A DNA stretch of 55,079 nucleotides from Victivallales bacterium. Its GTDB lineage: Bacteria; Verrucomicrobiota; Lentisphaeria; Oligosphaerales; Oligosphaeraceae. The position numbers and the translations under genes were made by a program. The stretch covers positions 1 to 55,079 of the forward strand of contig JAFZAB010000027.1 in the NCBI GenBank assembly GCA_017548425.1, written 5' to 3'. The notes below the pieces were generated by a model. The model did no database searches and was not told the origin of the DNA. It saw only the letters and a program-made list of their open reading frames with translations. This document shows, piece after piece, positions 1-8,764 of this stretch (position 1 is the stretch's first letter; every line of letters starts with the position of its first letter).

Positions 1-1223
1 CCGAGAAAACGCGCAAGCCCCGCCAGACGCGTACGTTTCGACGATGCGGCCACCTGTTCGAGATACGGTCGCCATTGTGACAGTTCATGCGAGAAATCGT
101 CATAGTAGTCCAGCGGCTCGTGGTTGCCTGCGTCATAGTAGTATTCGGAAAGGCTGTCGCATCCTGACGCCAAGGCCAGCGTGGATTCGATCATGATGGC
201 TTCAGGGCTTTTGTGCAACACCTTGCGTGTGTAATTCTCCTGCTCGTAGCAGATGGAACCGACGAAGCCATAGCGTTTGCAACGCGCCGCCTCCCGGGCG
301 ATGCTCATGGATTTGTATGTCATGCCGCGCGGATCGTCTTCCGTGTAATGAAGGGCCCCCGGACGGATGCCGACGGATTTATGTTCCTTGCCGGAAAGCG
401 CTTCCAGAAGCGGTCTGTAGTTGTCGCCGCAGAAAAAGTCATTCGCCCAGACGGACTGGTAGGCGAGGCGGCAGTCGGAGCCCAGATCATCGGCGGCTTT
501 TCGCAATTGCGCCGCATAGATGGCGATGGCCTCCGCATTAAAGGCCGCCCACTGGCCGCGCAGCGGTTCGATGACGGCTGGCCCGAAAATCTTGTCGGAC
601 AATTCTTTGCGTGTGTAATTGGTATTATGTTGACGGTTGAATTCGGCGATGCAGCGGTCGCAGAAGCATTCGTATGGCTTGGAGACGCCGAGGCGGAGGT
701 CGTCGTCAAGCCAGTAGGAGCTTGGCTTCAATATATCAAGAACGGTTTTCGTGTATTCGTAGGCGAACCGCTGGACGTTGGCGGAACGTGGGCAGAGCTG
801 TCCGGGCAGCAGCGTGCCGTTCTGGTCGCACATGAAATCGTCCGGTTCGAAGGGGAAAAGGCCTGGCCGCTTTTTCATGAACTCCGGACTGGTGCCATGT
901 CCGACGGTGATGCCCTGCTGGAAGGAGAGCTTGATGCCGTATTCATCGCATTTTGCATGGAAACGGTTCAGGGGCGGAACGGATTTGAGGAGGGCGTCGC
1001 GTGACGCATAGCCATCCGCGCAGATCCACACTTCATCGCAGGCTCCCGGATATTTGTGGGCGATGTCCAGTATCTTGTCAAAAAGGTCCGGATAGTTGTT
1101 TGCGACATGGGCATGACGGATGACGATGAATGGCCACTCAGTGTTTTTCATGGTCGCCTCTTGGGCATGAAGGGTAAAAAAGATGGAAAAAACGAAAAAA
1201 GTTTTGAAAACTTTAGAAAACAT
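1..1223 (-). CDS. Secreted glycosidase-like protein (partial, runs off the window)
   Basis: An uninterrupted reading frame runs from ATG at 1223 to the window edge, so about 407 residues are visible and the C terminus is missing. The N terminus (MFSKVFKTFFVFSIFFTLHA) is a good Sec signal peptide with a likely cut near LHA-QE, so the protein is exported. A possible Shine-Dalgarno (TAGGAG) lies about 8 bases upstream. The body has the alternating hydrophobic and acidic pattern of a TIM-barrel glycosidase. It contains the stretch SYWLDDDLRLG, two cysteine pairs (ECFCDRC near residue 180) and a late SEYYYDAGN segment. I recognise the style of GH42/GH5-like clan-A proteins common in Lentisphaerota, but cannot assign a family or catalytic residues. 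An unrelated secreted TIM-barrel protein is possible. Confidence 0.75.
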   Translation of the reverse strand, partial: MFSKVFKTFFVFSIFFTLHAQEATMKNTEWPFIVIRHAHVANNYPDLFDKILDIAHKYPGACDEVWICADGYASRDALLKSVPPLNRFHAKCDEYGIKLSFQQGITVGHGTSPEFMKKRPGLFPFEPDDFMCDQNGTLLPGQLCPRSANVQRFAYEYTKTVLDILKPSSYWLDDDLRLGVSKPYECFCDRCIAEFNRQHNTNYTRKELSDKIFGPAVIEPLRGQWAAFNAEAIAIYAAQLRKAADDLGSDCRLAYQSVWANDFFCGDNYRPLLEALSGKEHKSVGIRPGALHYTEDDPRGMTYKSMSIAREAARCKRYGFVGSICYEQENYTRKVLHKSPEAIMIESTLALASGCDSLSEYYYDAGNHEPLDYYDDFSHELSQWRPYLEQVAASSKRTRLAGLARFL

Positions 1224-1544
1224 GGTGGTGTGTCTCCTATAGGTAAGTGTTGCGCCGCTGAAACACGCGTATGACAATAGTATATACGCAGGACAGCGGA
1301 AAGCAACAATCTTCACAAGGAGAAATGCGCACGAAGCGCTTTCACAACCGCCGAGCCAGCAGACTATGAACTTCGCGCTTCCGCATGTCGTTGTTAGCGC
1401 TTGCGCGAAGCGTGACGAACCGCCGAGCAGACGGAGCCGTTTATCTCATTGGCAATCAACGTTTTGTTTCACCATGAAATCCTTAGAAATGTAGTCGGCC
1501 CGTCTGCGAGGCTTTCTGTTTCTTCTGTGTATTCAGTGGACTGT

Positions 1545-1655
1545 CAAAATTCGTGTTCATTCGTGTGCATTCGTGGTTGATAATCAATGACTTGATTGCG
1601 GCTTGACCGTGCCAAGCAATCAGTGTAATCAGTGTAATCTGTGGTTTCCTTAACA
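1545..1655. repeat. Short imperfect tandem repeats, ~10-bp units in two clusters
   Basis: The first cluster reads three successive units of the type ATTCGTGTTC, ATTCGTGTGC, ATTCGTGGTT (about 1545-1580). The second reads AATCAGTGTA, ATCAGTGTA, ATCTGTGGTT (about 1617-1650). Both clusters end in the same GTGGTT. Translating the reverse strand gives the low-quality peptide INHECTRMNTN, a pattern I associate with spurious small ORFs in many environmental and gut genomes, so no protein is claimed. Confidence 0.6.
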
Positions 1656-1693
1656 TAGAACATTTGAGCAATTTTGAATTTGCCTCAAAAAAC

Positions 1694-1721
1694 TTGTTTT
1701 TTTCAAATAATGATATACATT
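1694..1721 (+). promoter_or_regulatory. Possible tmRNA promoter
   Basis: TTGTTT at 1694-1699 and TACATT at 1716-1721 are separated by 16 bases and lie about 36 bases before the mature tmRNA 5' end. This leaves a short leader for RNase P to remove. The match to consensus is modest, and overlapping hexamers in this A-T rich run could serve instead. Confidence 0.3.
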
Positions 1722-1757
1722 AATTAAAACCGCAAGAAATTGTTGCGACCTTTCAAT

Positions 1758-2113
1758 GGGGGCGAAATGGTTTCGACTGCCTAGGCAGATCGCGGGTGGC
1801 ATGCAGAGGATGATCGTGGGCCTCTTTAATCATCGGTCAAAAAAATAACTGCGAACGATCAAGAATTCGCCCTCGCTGCTTAGTCCAGCGACGTCTTCAC
1901 CTGGATGTCTATTAAGGGATGGAGGCGTACGGAATAGACTGGTCATGAAGCCGTGCCAACGGGCCGATTGACGAGACCTAACAGATGGCTGCTTCTTTCG
2001 GTGTGTGTGGGCGCCACCGACCCGGAAGACTAAGACTGAATCGCGTCCTAAGCATGTAGAGGCCTTCGGGACGTCTTTGTAGGACCCGGGTTCAACTCCC
2101 GGCGCCTCCACCA
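1758..2113 (+). ncRNA. ssrA: Transfer-messenger RNA (tmRNA, 10Sa RNA)
   Basis: The 356-nt RNA rescues stalled ribosomes together with SmpB. The 5' end GGGGGCG pairs with the 3' CGCCTCC, followed by A and an encoded CCA, giving a 7-bp acceptor stem with one G-U pair. The hallmark AAATGGTTTCGAC follows the 5' strand, and the T arm GGGTTCAACTCCC lies near the 3' end. The internal reading frame starts at GCG 1851 and encodes ANDQEFALAA, then TAG at 1881-1883. The preceding ATAACT occupies the position of the resume signal. The gene is one piece, not the permuted two-piece form. A strong intrinsic terminator follows at 2127-2160. Confidence 0.97.
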
Positions 2114-2126
2114 TTCTAAAAATTCT

Positions 2127-2160
2127 CTCACCGGGAGTCCTTTATTGCCCGGTGAGTTTT
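2127..2160 (+). terminator. Intrinsic terminator of tmRNA
   Basis: A perfect 9-bp stem CTCACCGGG / CCCGGTGAG encloses a 12-base loop and is followed directly by TTTT. It lies 14 bases after the encoded CCA of tmRNA. Confidence 0.88.
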
Positions 2161-2703
2161 CTGTAAGTGCAAATCCCTTGAAACAGGATACTTGTGACTT
2201 TGTGCTTTCGCCCCGTTTGTCGGAGAGAGAAAGAGTATCCACCGTAAAATCCCCTGCAATTCTCGTTAATTGCACCCTTTTTCTCCGCAGATTCTCCAGA
2301 GAGTGTAGGACGAATCCAACACTCCTAGGTTCAACACGAGTCCTACACGTTTTTGACACCCCGAAAAATGCCGTGGAGAATTTCGGAAGATGCGCTTTGA
2401 GTACGAAAATCATGGTGTGTGTAGGACTCGGGTGGTTATACAACTGTTCTCTTCTCCCCCCTCTATTTGACGTGTGGAGAATCGTGGTATTGGTGACGAC
2501 TGGACGGGCCGCCATCCGCTTTTGAACACCAATCCGGCGAAAGCGGAGAATCCTTTCGCGCGCAAGGAGATGAGAGTTATTATTTGTATTCTGGAATTCT
2601 TCCAATATTTTAAATGACATCTTCCAGACTGTCATGGCCGCCTTGTACATTTGCCGGGCGGAGGCAGGCAAAAAAACAACTCGACCCAGAGGAGGCACGT
2701 GCG
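2161..2703. other. Gene-free stretch downstream of tmRNA
   Basis: Open frames here have no ribosome site or recognisable domain and I do not call them. One notable feature is a perfect 12-bp inverted repeat, CGAGTCCTACAC at 2337-2348 and its complement at 2419-2430, with a partial third GTGTAGGAC near 2313. The 3' side of tmRNA is a classic integration site, but I see no integrase and no clear repeat of the tmRNA 3' end. The last bases hold the ribosome site of the next gene. Confidence 0.5.
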
Positions 2704-3111
2704 ATGTCAATCCAGAAGACCTATGAGTTCATCAAGAATGCGGGGACGTATTATCTGGCGACCGTTGACAAGGATCAGCCCCGGGTGCGCCCTTTCGGCA
2801 CCATCCACATCTTCGAGGGCAAGCTCTACATCCAGACAGGACGCAAGAAGGAGGTCGCGCAGCAGCTCCTCGCCAACGGCAGGGCGGAAATCTGCGCCTT
2901 CAAGGACGGCTCCTGGATACGCGTTTCCGGTGTCCTTGTTGACGACCCGCGCCGCGAGGCAAAAGCCTCCATGCTCGGTGAATACGCTTCACTGCGTAAA
3001 ATCGGCTATTCGGAGGATGACGAGAACACGATGGTGCTCTACTTCAAGCCCGGCACCGTCACATCCATCATTAGCTCCTTTGCTAATCCGCCAATCGAGA
3101 TGCAGTTCTAA
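2704..3111 (+). CDS. Pyridoxamine 5'-phosphate oxidase-fold flavoprotein
   Basis: This 135-residue protein has the split-barrel flavin-binding pattern of the PNPOx-like family: an N-terminal AGTYYLATVDKDQPRVRPFG strand pair, then KLYIQTGRKKEV and SWIRVSGVLVDD. Members are small FMN- or F420-binding oxidoreductases or heme-related proteins, usually cytoplasmic dimers. The start at 2704 is chosen because AGAGGAGG ends 8 bases upstream; an in-frame start at 2614 lacks such a site and adds an unconserved extension. It is a single gene with no operon partner. The exact substrate cannot be read from the sequence. Confidence 0.85.
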   Translation: MSIQKTYEFIKNAGTYYLATVDKDQPRVRPFGTIHIFEGKLYIQTGRKKEVAQQLLANGRAEICAFKDGSWIRVSGVLVDDPRREAKASMLGEYASLRKIGYSEDDENTMVLYFKPGTVTSIISSFANPPIEMQF

Positions 3112-3587
3112 TGAGATAGCGCAACCATAACACTCCCCTCTATGTCGTGGCAACGAAGCCCTCGTTCAGGAAACTGCGGGACAGTTTGAACGCTGATTCA
3201 TGAAGGTGGAGGCTTGGATACTGCATAAAACATCGGATTACAGTCATGTCATGAGGCAATGCGTCTTCCGATGAAAAACACTTTTTCCAACTGTGCTGGC
3301 CATATATAATTTGATTCCTTGCCGACTGTTTTCAGTGGCGCGCCCCGCGTGCTATATCATGGGGGCATTTCACCCCACGCTTCGCGCCGCTCCGGGCGCT
3401 TGCGTAGGGGTAGGCATGGTTTTGCACTCCGCGCGATGTCGCTTCGCGACGGAATCCCGTTGCCGTACGACGACAGCCTTCACCGAATCATGTTGTCTTT
3501 TGTCAAATTAAGTCTGGCCAATACAGTAGAAAATTGACATGAAAATATGGAATGGAATGCCGATCACAATTCTTGACAAATCGGCTG
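3112..3587. other. Gene-free stretch containing the first copy of a dispersed repeat
   Basis: No gene is supported. The segment 3308-3520 is a copy of an intergenic repeat also found at 14596-14815. Overlapping frames inside it are artefacts of the repeat. The end of the minus-strand Fic gene borders the stretch on the right, and no obvious U-tailed terminator is seen. Confidence 0.6.
3308..3520 (+). repeat. Dispersed ~200-bp intergenic repeat, copy 1
   Basis: This copy shares long blocks with the copy at 14596-14815, in the same orientation. Shared blocks include GCGCGCCCCGCG, CTCCGGGCGCTTGC, GCACTCCG followed by GCGATGTCGCT, CGCGACGGAATC, GTTGCCGTA and GTCAAA.TAAGT. I judge overall identity at roughly 75 percent by eye. 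It lies in a gene-free stretch. Confidence 0.75.
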
Positions 3588-4649
3588 TCATTCTCCCGAA
3601 CTGCTGTTGCGCACGTAGAACGTGGCGCGTCCCACACCGTCCTTGCGGATGACGCCCTCCTCGGTCAGTTTCTTCAGACTGGCCAGAACAGCGGAACGTC
3701 CGGCGGATGAGCATGCCTCGATGACGTCGGAGCCGCGGAAACGCCCGATCTTGGACTGGACATACGCGCGGACGGCATCGTATGCGGTGCTTTCCGCTCC
3801 TCCGATTAATTCGGCTCGCGCCTCGAGTTCCATATAGCAGGCCAATATGACCTGGAGCATATATCGAATGAAAGGAAGCACATCGTTCCGCATTTCGTGC
3901 CATCCGCCGCTGGCGGCCTGAAGCGCGTCATAGTATTCGTCCTTGGTCTTGGCAATCTGTGCCTCAAGACTGATGTATTTTCCCACATCGTACCCATTCT
4001 GATAAAGCATGAGCAGGGTCAGCAGACGGCTCATTCTGCCGTTGCCGTCGTTGAAGGGATGGATGCACAGGAAGTCGCACACAAAGACGGAAATCAGGAT
4101 GAGCGGATCGATTGCCTCCATTGCCAACGTGCGTCCGTAGCTGGCGCATATCGCCTCAATGGCGCTATCCGTCTCGTAAGGCGCAACGGGCGTGAAGCGG
4201 GTGACAACTGTCCCATCCGCCTGCGTCTCGCTGATGTAGTTCTGCACATTCTTGAAATGCCCGCCATATGAGAGACCGGCTGGCTTCATCAAGTCGCGGT
4301 GCAGCTGCAGGATATATGAGGGCTTGACCAGAATGTACTCGTGGCTCTCGTGGATGGTGTTCAGGACGTCCCTGTATCCCACGATTTCACGTTCGCTTCT
4401 GCTTCGCGGCGCAGTCTTCTGCTGAACCAACTGCCGTAGCCGGGCCGAGGTTGTGACAATCCCCTCAAGCCGATTGGAGGATTCCGTGCTTTGAATCTTG
4501 GCAATCTCCACCAAGCGCGAAGCCTCTTTCGGGTGACGTTCGGCGAATGCCGTCTGCCGCCCCTTGCACTCGTGAATTCTCGCGACACTCCTGAGCACTT
4601 CATTGTCCCAATGGAATGCGGCAAGTTTTTCGTAGTCGAATGTTCTCAT
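3588..4649 (-). CDS. Fic-domain protein with C-terminal winged-helix region
   Basis: Fic enzymes usually transfer AMP from ATP to hydroxyl side chains of target proteins. From the ATG at 4649 the protein has 353 residues. The family catalytic motif HPFNDGNGR is complete at residues 197-205. An N-terminal inhibitory helix motif SNRLEG at 58-63 carries the glutamate that keeps this class autoinhibited, so activity is probably regulated in cis. The last ~70 residues (SKIGRFRGSDVIEACSSAGR onward) look like a winged helix-turn-helix, as in many stand-alone Fic proteins that may also bind DNA. Upstream in-frame ATGs at 4676 and a longer non-ATG start are possible; 4649 is preferred because family members begin near FDY.KL. 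TATATTAT about 45 bases upstream may be a -10 element. Confidence 0.9.
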   Translation of the reverse strand: MRTFDYEKLAAFHWDNEVLRSVARIHECKGRQTAFAERHPKEASRLVEIAKIQSTESSNRLEGIVTTSARLRQLVQQKTAPRSRSEREIVGYRDVLNTIHESHEYILVKPSYILQLHRDLMKPAGLSYGGHFKNVQNYISETQADGTVVTRFTPVAPYETDSAIEAICASYGRTLAMEAIDPLILISVFVCDFLCIHPFNDGNGRMSRLLTLLMLYQNGYDVGKYISLEAQIAKTKDEYYDALQAASGGWHEMRNDVLPFIRYMLQVILACYMELEARAELIGGAESTAYDAVRAYVQSKIGRFRGSDVIEACSSAGRSAVLASLKKLTEEGVIRKDGVGRATFYVRNSSSGE

Positions 4650-4912
4650 TTCACGTTTCCCTTTTCGTCCAGCCATTCTTGCTTTTTGTCCATAATATAG
4701 CTCATTTTGGACGAAAAACAAAAAAAATCTGGATGATTATTCTGCAGAAATCCCCCCTTCCACAACAGCCGCGCCGCCGCCATTCTTCTCAAAGCCAGCC
4801 ATCTTCATTGAAAGCAATCCCAAAACGGATTGCTAACATTGTTTGAGTATTTTTGAAGTGAAATTATCACTATGGGTGCGGTTTGGTTACGCTTTGCTGT
4901 GATTGCAATGTC

Positions 4913-7900
4913 TTATGGCCATATTTCGATGAAACGACGCTCTTTGGGCTCGGCACCGGGAGCGTTGTCGTTACCGCCGATGATGCCGTCAGCCCTCAAA
5001 TTATTGGTGACGATTCTGGTGGAGCCTGCGCCAAGCGTCTTAAGGGATGTGACGATGTTCTGCTTGATTACGCCGATCATGCACTGCATCATCGACAGTG
5101 GACGATGCGCGTCGGCTTCATCCAGTTTTGTCTTAAGGGTATTAAGCTTCTCGCGAACATCTTCCGTAAGGTCACCTTCCAATTTTGCGTTTATATAGGC
5201 GATGGCCGCTTCTTTTTTCTGTGCAAATGCCTGTTCTGGCGGCACGTTGTTGCCAATTTCGGGAACATCGGCACCATCTGCCTTGGCAGTGGCGAGAATC
5301 ACGTCAAGGCGTGCCATTTCCGCGTTCGTCATCATGCGCAGCATGGATTCCATTGCGATGGTCAGACGCTCCTGACTGGACTGGAATCCGCTGATTGTCG
5401 GCGGCACTTCAATGGAGTATTTCGTCTGAAGAAGTTTGAACACTGCGGTCATACGCTTGCCTGTGTCGTTGCCGGTCCCCTTGCCAAGGATGTCACGGAC
5501 AATCTGCTCGATCGCCTGACGGTTCTGGGCGAGTTTGGCCTTCCCTGCGTCGGAAAGGAGCGCTTCAAATCCCTTGAGGAACAGGTCCGGAGCATTGCCC
5601 GCCGCACCAGCGATGACTCGAATGACGTTCTTCTGCTCGTTGGAATTTAGTTTGGTCGCGTTGCCGAAGTCAATCATGGTCACACCGTTGGGGACGCCAT
5701 TGGCGATGTCGTCAGCAGTCGGAACCATGATGTTGCCCGCATGGAGGTCACCGTGATAGAATCCCGTCTTGGTAAAAAGCCCCTCACGAATCCAGATAGT
5801 CGTGAGGTTGGAGAGCGCGTCATGCTTGGCAAGGGTGTCCTCGTAGATATTTGTAAGCTTATCCGTTCCGTCAAGCATGCTCACGATGGCATCTTCCTTT
5901 CCACGCTTGGCAATGTCATCGATGACGGTTGCCTTGTTCGTGGCAATGGACTCGTTCGTGTTCTTGAGGAACTTATCCATCGGCACGCCAGGTGCACGTT
6001 CAAGCACCATCAGCCCTTTGGTCGGCTCCGTTCCTGGAATCTCGCTAAGCCGCATGGAGGAGACATTGGTGAACGTTTTGTTCACCTTCCCTGTTCCCGC
6101 ATCATAGACATCAAGACCAGTCTTGACGTTATTCGCCTCAATTGTAAGGTCAAGTTCTTTCATGATCCCCGCCAGCGTACCTTCAAAGGTCAGCGACATC
6201 CCTTTGATTCCCTTGGCGACTTCGCGGAATACCTCCGCCTCGCGCAGTGCGCGCAAGTGTGCATCTGGGCGCAGCATTTTGATGACACATTCGCGCGGTT
6301 CGGCCTCGCCCTGCAATTTTATGGAACAGAGGAAGGTCTGCGCAACCGAGGCTGCGCCTAGGGCGTCCTTTATGGTAATGGACTCAATCGCGCCATTGGA
6401 GCGTGCAATGATATCCGCCAACTGCGCTTTGACAGCCTTTTCGGGAATTGGCGCAAGTTTGGAGCGCATGTCGTCGATGGCAAGACGGAAATTCGGATCT
6501 TTGAACGCATCGGGATCCAGTCCCTGCATCATCTTTTGAAGAAGGGGGCCCGCGCCTTTGAGCAATTCACCGAAACGGATGCCGTCGGCGGCACCTGCGA
6601 CGGTGTGGCGGACGAGACGCGCCATCATGTTCCGCTGGTCAAGACCACTCATCTTTTCGAAATACACGTTGAGAGTTGCTTTCAGAAGTTTCATTTGCGG
6701 ATCGCTTGCACGGTCAGCGACAATCGTGTCAAGGGAGGAAGCTGAATTCATGGCATCGGGATTTTCCTGCGGGAAAACATTTGCGAGCATCGTCTTTACT
6801 TGCGTCTGCACGCTCTGCTTCATCGCCTCCTCGATGCTTTTGTTCAATTCGAGTTCGACCTGCGCGAAGAAGTTCGCCTTGCCGTGACGGCGGTAGTCGT
6901 AAGCCTTGTCCTTTTCCTCATGATCCTCCACCGCAAAAAATATATCGTCCTCGGAGGCGTTTTTCCTGGACAATTCCTTCTTCAAGGAGAATGCGTCGTC
7001 CTCCGATGAGCCTATGCCCGCCTCGTTGAACTGCCTCCTCTGCGAATAGTCGTCGATTTCGTTCAGTCTGGCCTTTTCGCCGTCTTTCCGTGCCTTGGCC
7101 ACCTCGGCATCAAAGTCCGCGACCAGACGGGTCAGATACTGGTCAGGAGTCATTTCACGGCCGACTTTCGCGACTTTTTTCGCCTGATTATCAATAAGCG
7201 TGTCAAGGAGGTTGACGACCGCCTTCTGCATTGCCGGATCGAGACTCGCCAATGCCGTCGGCACAGCGTTCTTATTTGCGGCGCGCTCCGTCATCAAGGC
7301 GGCAATCGTGTCGTGGTGCTTGGCGAATACGTTCCGAAGGCGCTGACCATCAAGATATCCAGACTTGCCGATGTCCTTGTCATATTCGGAAATATCTTCC
7401 GCGAGAATCAGATCTGCCGCGAAATTGTGGATTCCCTGTTGCTCTGCCGTGGGACGCCCTTCGCCCACTGCGACTTGCGGAGCGGCCTCTGGCAGATGAA
7501 TCTTGGTCTCTATATTTCCAGCCGCCTCCAGTTTGTCGTAGAGGGAAATCATGTCCTCGCCGACGAGGTGACGCTGGGAGACTATTTTGTCGTAATGCGC
7601 ATCTAGAGCAGGACCGCTGGTGATGTTCTCCTTGATTGCCTGAATCGCCAGTTGTTTGGCCAAATCTCGGTCTAGATAGGCAAGGCGTTCCTCCGACATC
7701 CCGTAGCGGATGGAAAGGATGTCGCGGCTCAATTCCATCTGGCGATTCTTGATGCTCTCACGGCGCGGCACGCCGACGGAGTCCGCGCCATTGGCCGTCT
7801 TTTCAAGCTCAAGCCTCTTGTCATAGCGCGTCAGCATCTTCTCGACCATGTTACCGCCGAAAAGCTCCGTATCGCGGACGATATCCTTTTCGAGCCTATA

Positions 7901-8527
7901 GAGGGCATCCTCTATAGAGGGCAGAACCACGATGGCATCCTTGCCCTTGCCGTCGCCATCCTTGATACGCACTTTTGCGGTCTGGCCGCCGACGAGCCCG
8001 ATGTCAACCTGCACGCCGCCCATCGTCGTGCGGATGAAACGTCCGTCAGGAAAGTCGGGGTCGCCATTCTTCTCCACAAGACGGCATTTCGTGCCTTTGA
8101 GGAAATCCCGCTCCGCCTCCGTGAATGGACGGATGTCCGGCGCTGTCTTGACGTAGTTCTCGTCGAAATTTAAGACATTGTTGCCCGCGCCTTTTTCCTG
8201 TACCTCTTTCTGGCACATCATGGAAAGGTAGCTCAATGCGCAATGCACATTGTCCACGCCTTCCTTGAGAGCGGCCTGCGTCGCGCGCTGATTTTTGGCG
8301 CTGATGCCGTGGCAGATATTGTAGATGCCCAACGTAATGATGCCGAGGAAGAACTTCTTGACCGAGCTTGCATGAATATGTCCGCTTTTGACCTCTGAGA
8401 GCCGTGTGGCAAGAACTCCGTTCTCGCCCTTCGTGAGTTTATCCACATCTTTGTCTGGAACGCCAGACATCCCCTTGAAGAGGTTTTTCTCGAATTTGCC
8501 CCAGTTGCCGATCGTCGTGCCGCTCAT
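4913..8527 (-). CDS. Giant UbiB/ABC1 (ADCK)-type protein kinase-like protein
   Basis: This 1204-residue protein starts at ATG 8527 with AGGA seven bases upstream. The C-terminal half has all landmark motifs of the UbiB/ADCK atypical kinase family: KMMQ at 665-668 where the family has KxGQ, the alanine-rich loop GAASVAQ at 724-730, the ATP-binding lysine in VIKM (K750), the hinge-like GLMVLERAPGVPMD, the catalytic loop HGDLHAGN beginning at 925, and the metal-binding DFG with Asp953. Known relatives act in quinone biosynthesis and lipid homeostasis and are ~500 residues long. Here ~600 extra N-terminal residues contain one likely membrane segment (about 57-76, FFLGIITLGIYNICHGI) and otherwise charged helical sequence. 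A ~200-residue helical tail follows the kinase domain. No quinone genes are nearby. Role unknown; a signalling or secreted-effector role is speculative. Confidence 0.85.
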   Translation of the reverse strand: MSGTTIGNWGKFEKNLFKGMSGVPDKDVDKLTKGENGVLATRLSEVKSGHIHASSVKKFFLGIITLGIYNICHGISAKNQRATQAALKEGVDNVHCALSYLSMMCQKEVQEKGAGNNVLNFDENYVKTAPDIRPFTEAERDFLKGTKCRLVEKNGDPDFPDGRFIRTTMGGVQVDIGLVGGQTAKVRIKDGDGKGKDAIVVLPSIEDALYRLEKDIVRDTELFGGNMVEKMLTRYDKRLELEKTANGADSVGVPRRESIKNRQMELSRDILSIRYGMSEERLAYLDRDLAKQLAIQAIKENITSGPALDAHYDKIVSQRHLVGEDMISLYDKLEAAGNIETKIHLPEAAPQVAVGEGRPTAEQQGIHNFAADLILAEDISEYDKDIGKSGYLDGQRLRNVFAKHHDTIAALMTERAANKNAVPTALASLDPAMQKAVVNLLDTLIDNQAKKVAKVGREMTPDQYLTRLVADFDAEVAKARKDGEKARLNEIDDYSQRRQFNEAGIGSSEDDAFSLKKELSRKNASEDDIFFAVEDHEEKDKAYDYRRHGKANFFAQVELELNKSIEEAMKQSVQTQVKTMLANVFPQENPDAMNSASSLDTIVADRASDPQMKLLKATLNVYFEKMSGLDQRNMMARLVRHTVAGAADGIRFGELLKGAGPLLQKMMQGLDPDAFKDPNFRLAIDDMRSKLAPIPEKAVKAQLADIIARSNGAIESITIKDALGAASVAQTFLCSIKLQGEAEPRECVIKMLRPDAHLRALREAEVFREVAKGIKGMSLTFEGTLAGIMKELDLTIEANNVKTGLDVYDAGTGKVNKTFTNVSSMRLSEIPGTEPTKGLMVLERAPGVPMDKFLKNTNESIATNKATVIDDIAKRGKEDAIVSMLDGTDKLTNIYEDTLAKHDALSNLTTIWIREGLFTKTGFYHGDLHAGNIMVPTADDIANGVPNGVTMIDFGNATKLNSNEQKNVIRVIAGAAGNAPDLFLKGFEALLSDAGKAKLAQNRQAIEQIVRDILGKGTGNDTGKRMTAVFKLLQTKYSIEVPPTISGFQSSQERLTIAMESMLRMMTNAEMARLDVILATAKADGADVPEIGNNVPPEQAFAQKKEAAIAYINAKLEGDLTEDVREKLNTLKTKLDEADAHRPLSMMQCMIGVIKQNIVTSLKTLGAGSTRIVTNNLRADGIIGGNDNAPGAEPKERRFIEIWP

Positions 8528-8764
8528 TTTCAAATCCTGTAATGTTGATGGTTATGCTTGTGTGGTACCCAAACTCAACAGTTGGCTAAGTTGTTGGTAG
8601 TTGAGGTAAAAGACGTGAGGAAGGATGGTGTTTTGTCATCCGAATAAGATAGACTGCGTCATTGAAAAATCAAGGGAATTGGCCGCAAACGAGAGATGGA
8701 GATTCCTCCCCCCAGAAGAGAGAGGCAAGACCATTCATCAATAACATATTTTTCAACGTGAACG

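Larger units (their letters stand above)
1224..1757. other. Gene-free stretch between the partial glycosidase and tmRNA
   Basis: I see no convincing gene here. Two partly similar segments lie at about 1326-1368 and 1392-1432; both contain an aaGCG core followed by AACCGCCGAGC. A block of short imperfect tandem repeats (about 1545-1655) is described separately. A-T rich sequence before 1757 probably holds the tmRNA promoter. The stretch should also hold the promoter of the minus-strand gene starting at 1223. Confidence 0.6.

Noticed and set aside
1830..2114. A minus-strand open frame over tmRNA, MVEAPGVEPGSYK...
   Set aside because: It is the complement of the tmRNA 3' half; the RNA structure and tag peptide explain the sequence fully.
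2145..2525. A 126-codon plus-strand frame after tmRNA
   Set aside because: It begins within the tmRNA terminator, lacks a ribosome site and has no domain-like pattern.
3293..3537. Two small overlapping frames in the dispersed repeat
   Set aside because: Both lie within a non-coding repeat, and the equivalent frames in copy 2 are not conserved.
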